Shown: piece by piece, positions 63,934 through 64,000 of the stretch
How the letters are laid out: the number at the start of each line of letters is the position of its first letter
How positions within the stretch are numbered: the stretch's first letter is position 1
Origin: G963701675 sp963701675
Lineage (GTDB): Bacteria; Planctomycetota; Planctomycetia; Gemmatales; Gemmataceae
DNA length: 64,000 nt
Assembly: GCA_963701675.1 (NCBI GenBank)
Contig: OY969623.1
Coordinates: 6,386,001-6,450,000 of the forward strand
Direction of reading: 5' to 3'
Position numbers and translations under genes: made by a program
Notes under the pieces: generated by a model
Databases searched by the model: none
What the model saw: the letters and a program-made list of their open reading frames with translations, nothing else
Told to the model about the DNA's origin: nothing

Positions 63934-64000
63934 ATGCATACGTTAGACAGCCCTACGAAGCCTTCCATGAACGACGCTCACGAGCGCGATCCGTTCAATA
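63934..64000 (+). CDS. Start of a gene cut by the right edge, possibly the oxidoreductase beta subunit
   Basis: ATG 63934 opens a frame with no stop to the edge: MHTLDSPTKPSMNDAHERDP, then FN. A second ATG lies 11 codons in. Too short to identify. Position after the alpha-gamma subunit suggests the thiamine-diphosphate beta subunit of the same enzyme. That is inference from operon logic only. Confidence 0.4.
   Translation, partial: MHTLDSPTKPSMNDAHERDPFN

Overview
The window looks like a chromosomal segment of a planctomycete (Planctomycetota, perhaps Gemmatales). The evidence is an ECF sigma factor beside a large Ser/Thr kinase-TPR protein, a 14-repeat FG-GAP protein with the planctomycete N-terminal motif LEILEGRNLPS, a tetraheme cytochrome fused to a phosphoesterase-like domain, a fused membrane/spermidine-synthase-like protein, and moderately high G+C. 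The assignment is inference from gene content; there is no rRNA to confirm it.

Left part (1-29280, minus strand): one polysaccharide biosynthesis and export locus of 23 genes read right to left. It opens with a Wzc-like chain-length regulator/tyrosine kinase, followed by an O-antigen ligase/polymerase-like protein, the ABC permease Wzm and a composite Wzt (ATPase + carbohydrate-binding domain + FkbM methyltransferase). Next come sugar-nucleotide enzymes (LegB-like dehydratase, nucleotidyltransferase, epimerase), two polysaccharide deacetylases (one fused to a glycosyltransferase), ten GT4 and one GT2 glycosyltransferases and four stand-alone methyltransferases. From 26755 leftwards neighbouring genes are separated by under 30 bp or overlap (ATGA, GTGA, TGATG, TAATG), so they are probably one transcript. 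The GT4 genes form three paralogous families, so the locus grew by duplication. The set suggests a long, methylated, partly deacetylated surface glycan made in the cytoplasm and exported by an ABC transporter.

Middle (29281-50703): a 578-bp leader region; a membrane protein with a spermidine-synthase-like domain; a convergent pair (tandem double GT4 plus methyltransferase) belonging to the same glycan theme; then a plus-strand run with a DUF1573-like anchored protein, phosphoesterase-tetraheme cytochrome, two small membrane proteins, a rhomboid protease, a NIF3 protein and a secreted coiled-coil protein. Opposite lie an Hsp70 with a 54-residue zinc-ribbon gene behind it, a solitary ribosomal protein L3 gene, an MFS transporter and a small unknown protein. 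A histidine kinase and a 2[4Fe-4S] ferredoxin follow.

Right part (50704-64000): a repeat-bearing intergenic region, ECF sigma factor, Ser/Thr kinase-TPR, a small secreted protein bracketed by two copies of the same hairpin, the FG-GAP protein, small unknown genes, an archaeal/eukaryotic-type prolyl-tRNA synthetase, and a pyruvate:ferredoxin-oxidoreductase-type subunit whose operon is interrupted by a translationally coupled toxin-antitoxin pair.

Seven genes carry a single-base frameshift relative to their families (near 4075, 8650, 16999, 20018, 30465, 45130 and 53838). In each, joining the two frames restores a full family-length protein, and where a neighbour is close the restored ends fit start/stop coupling. 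I give the joined coordinates as one CDS. Sequencing or assembly indels are the simplest explanation.
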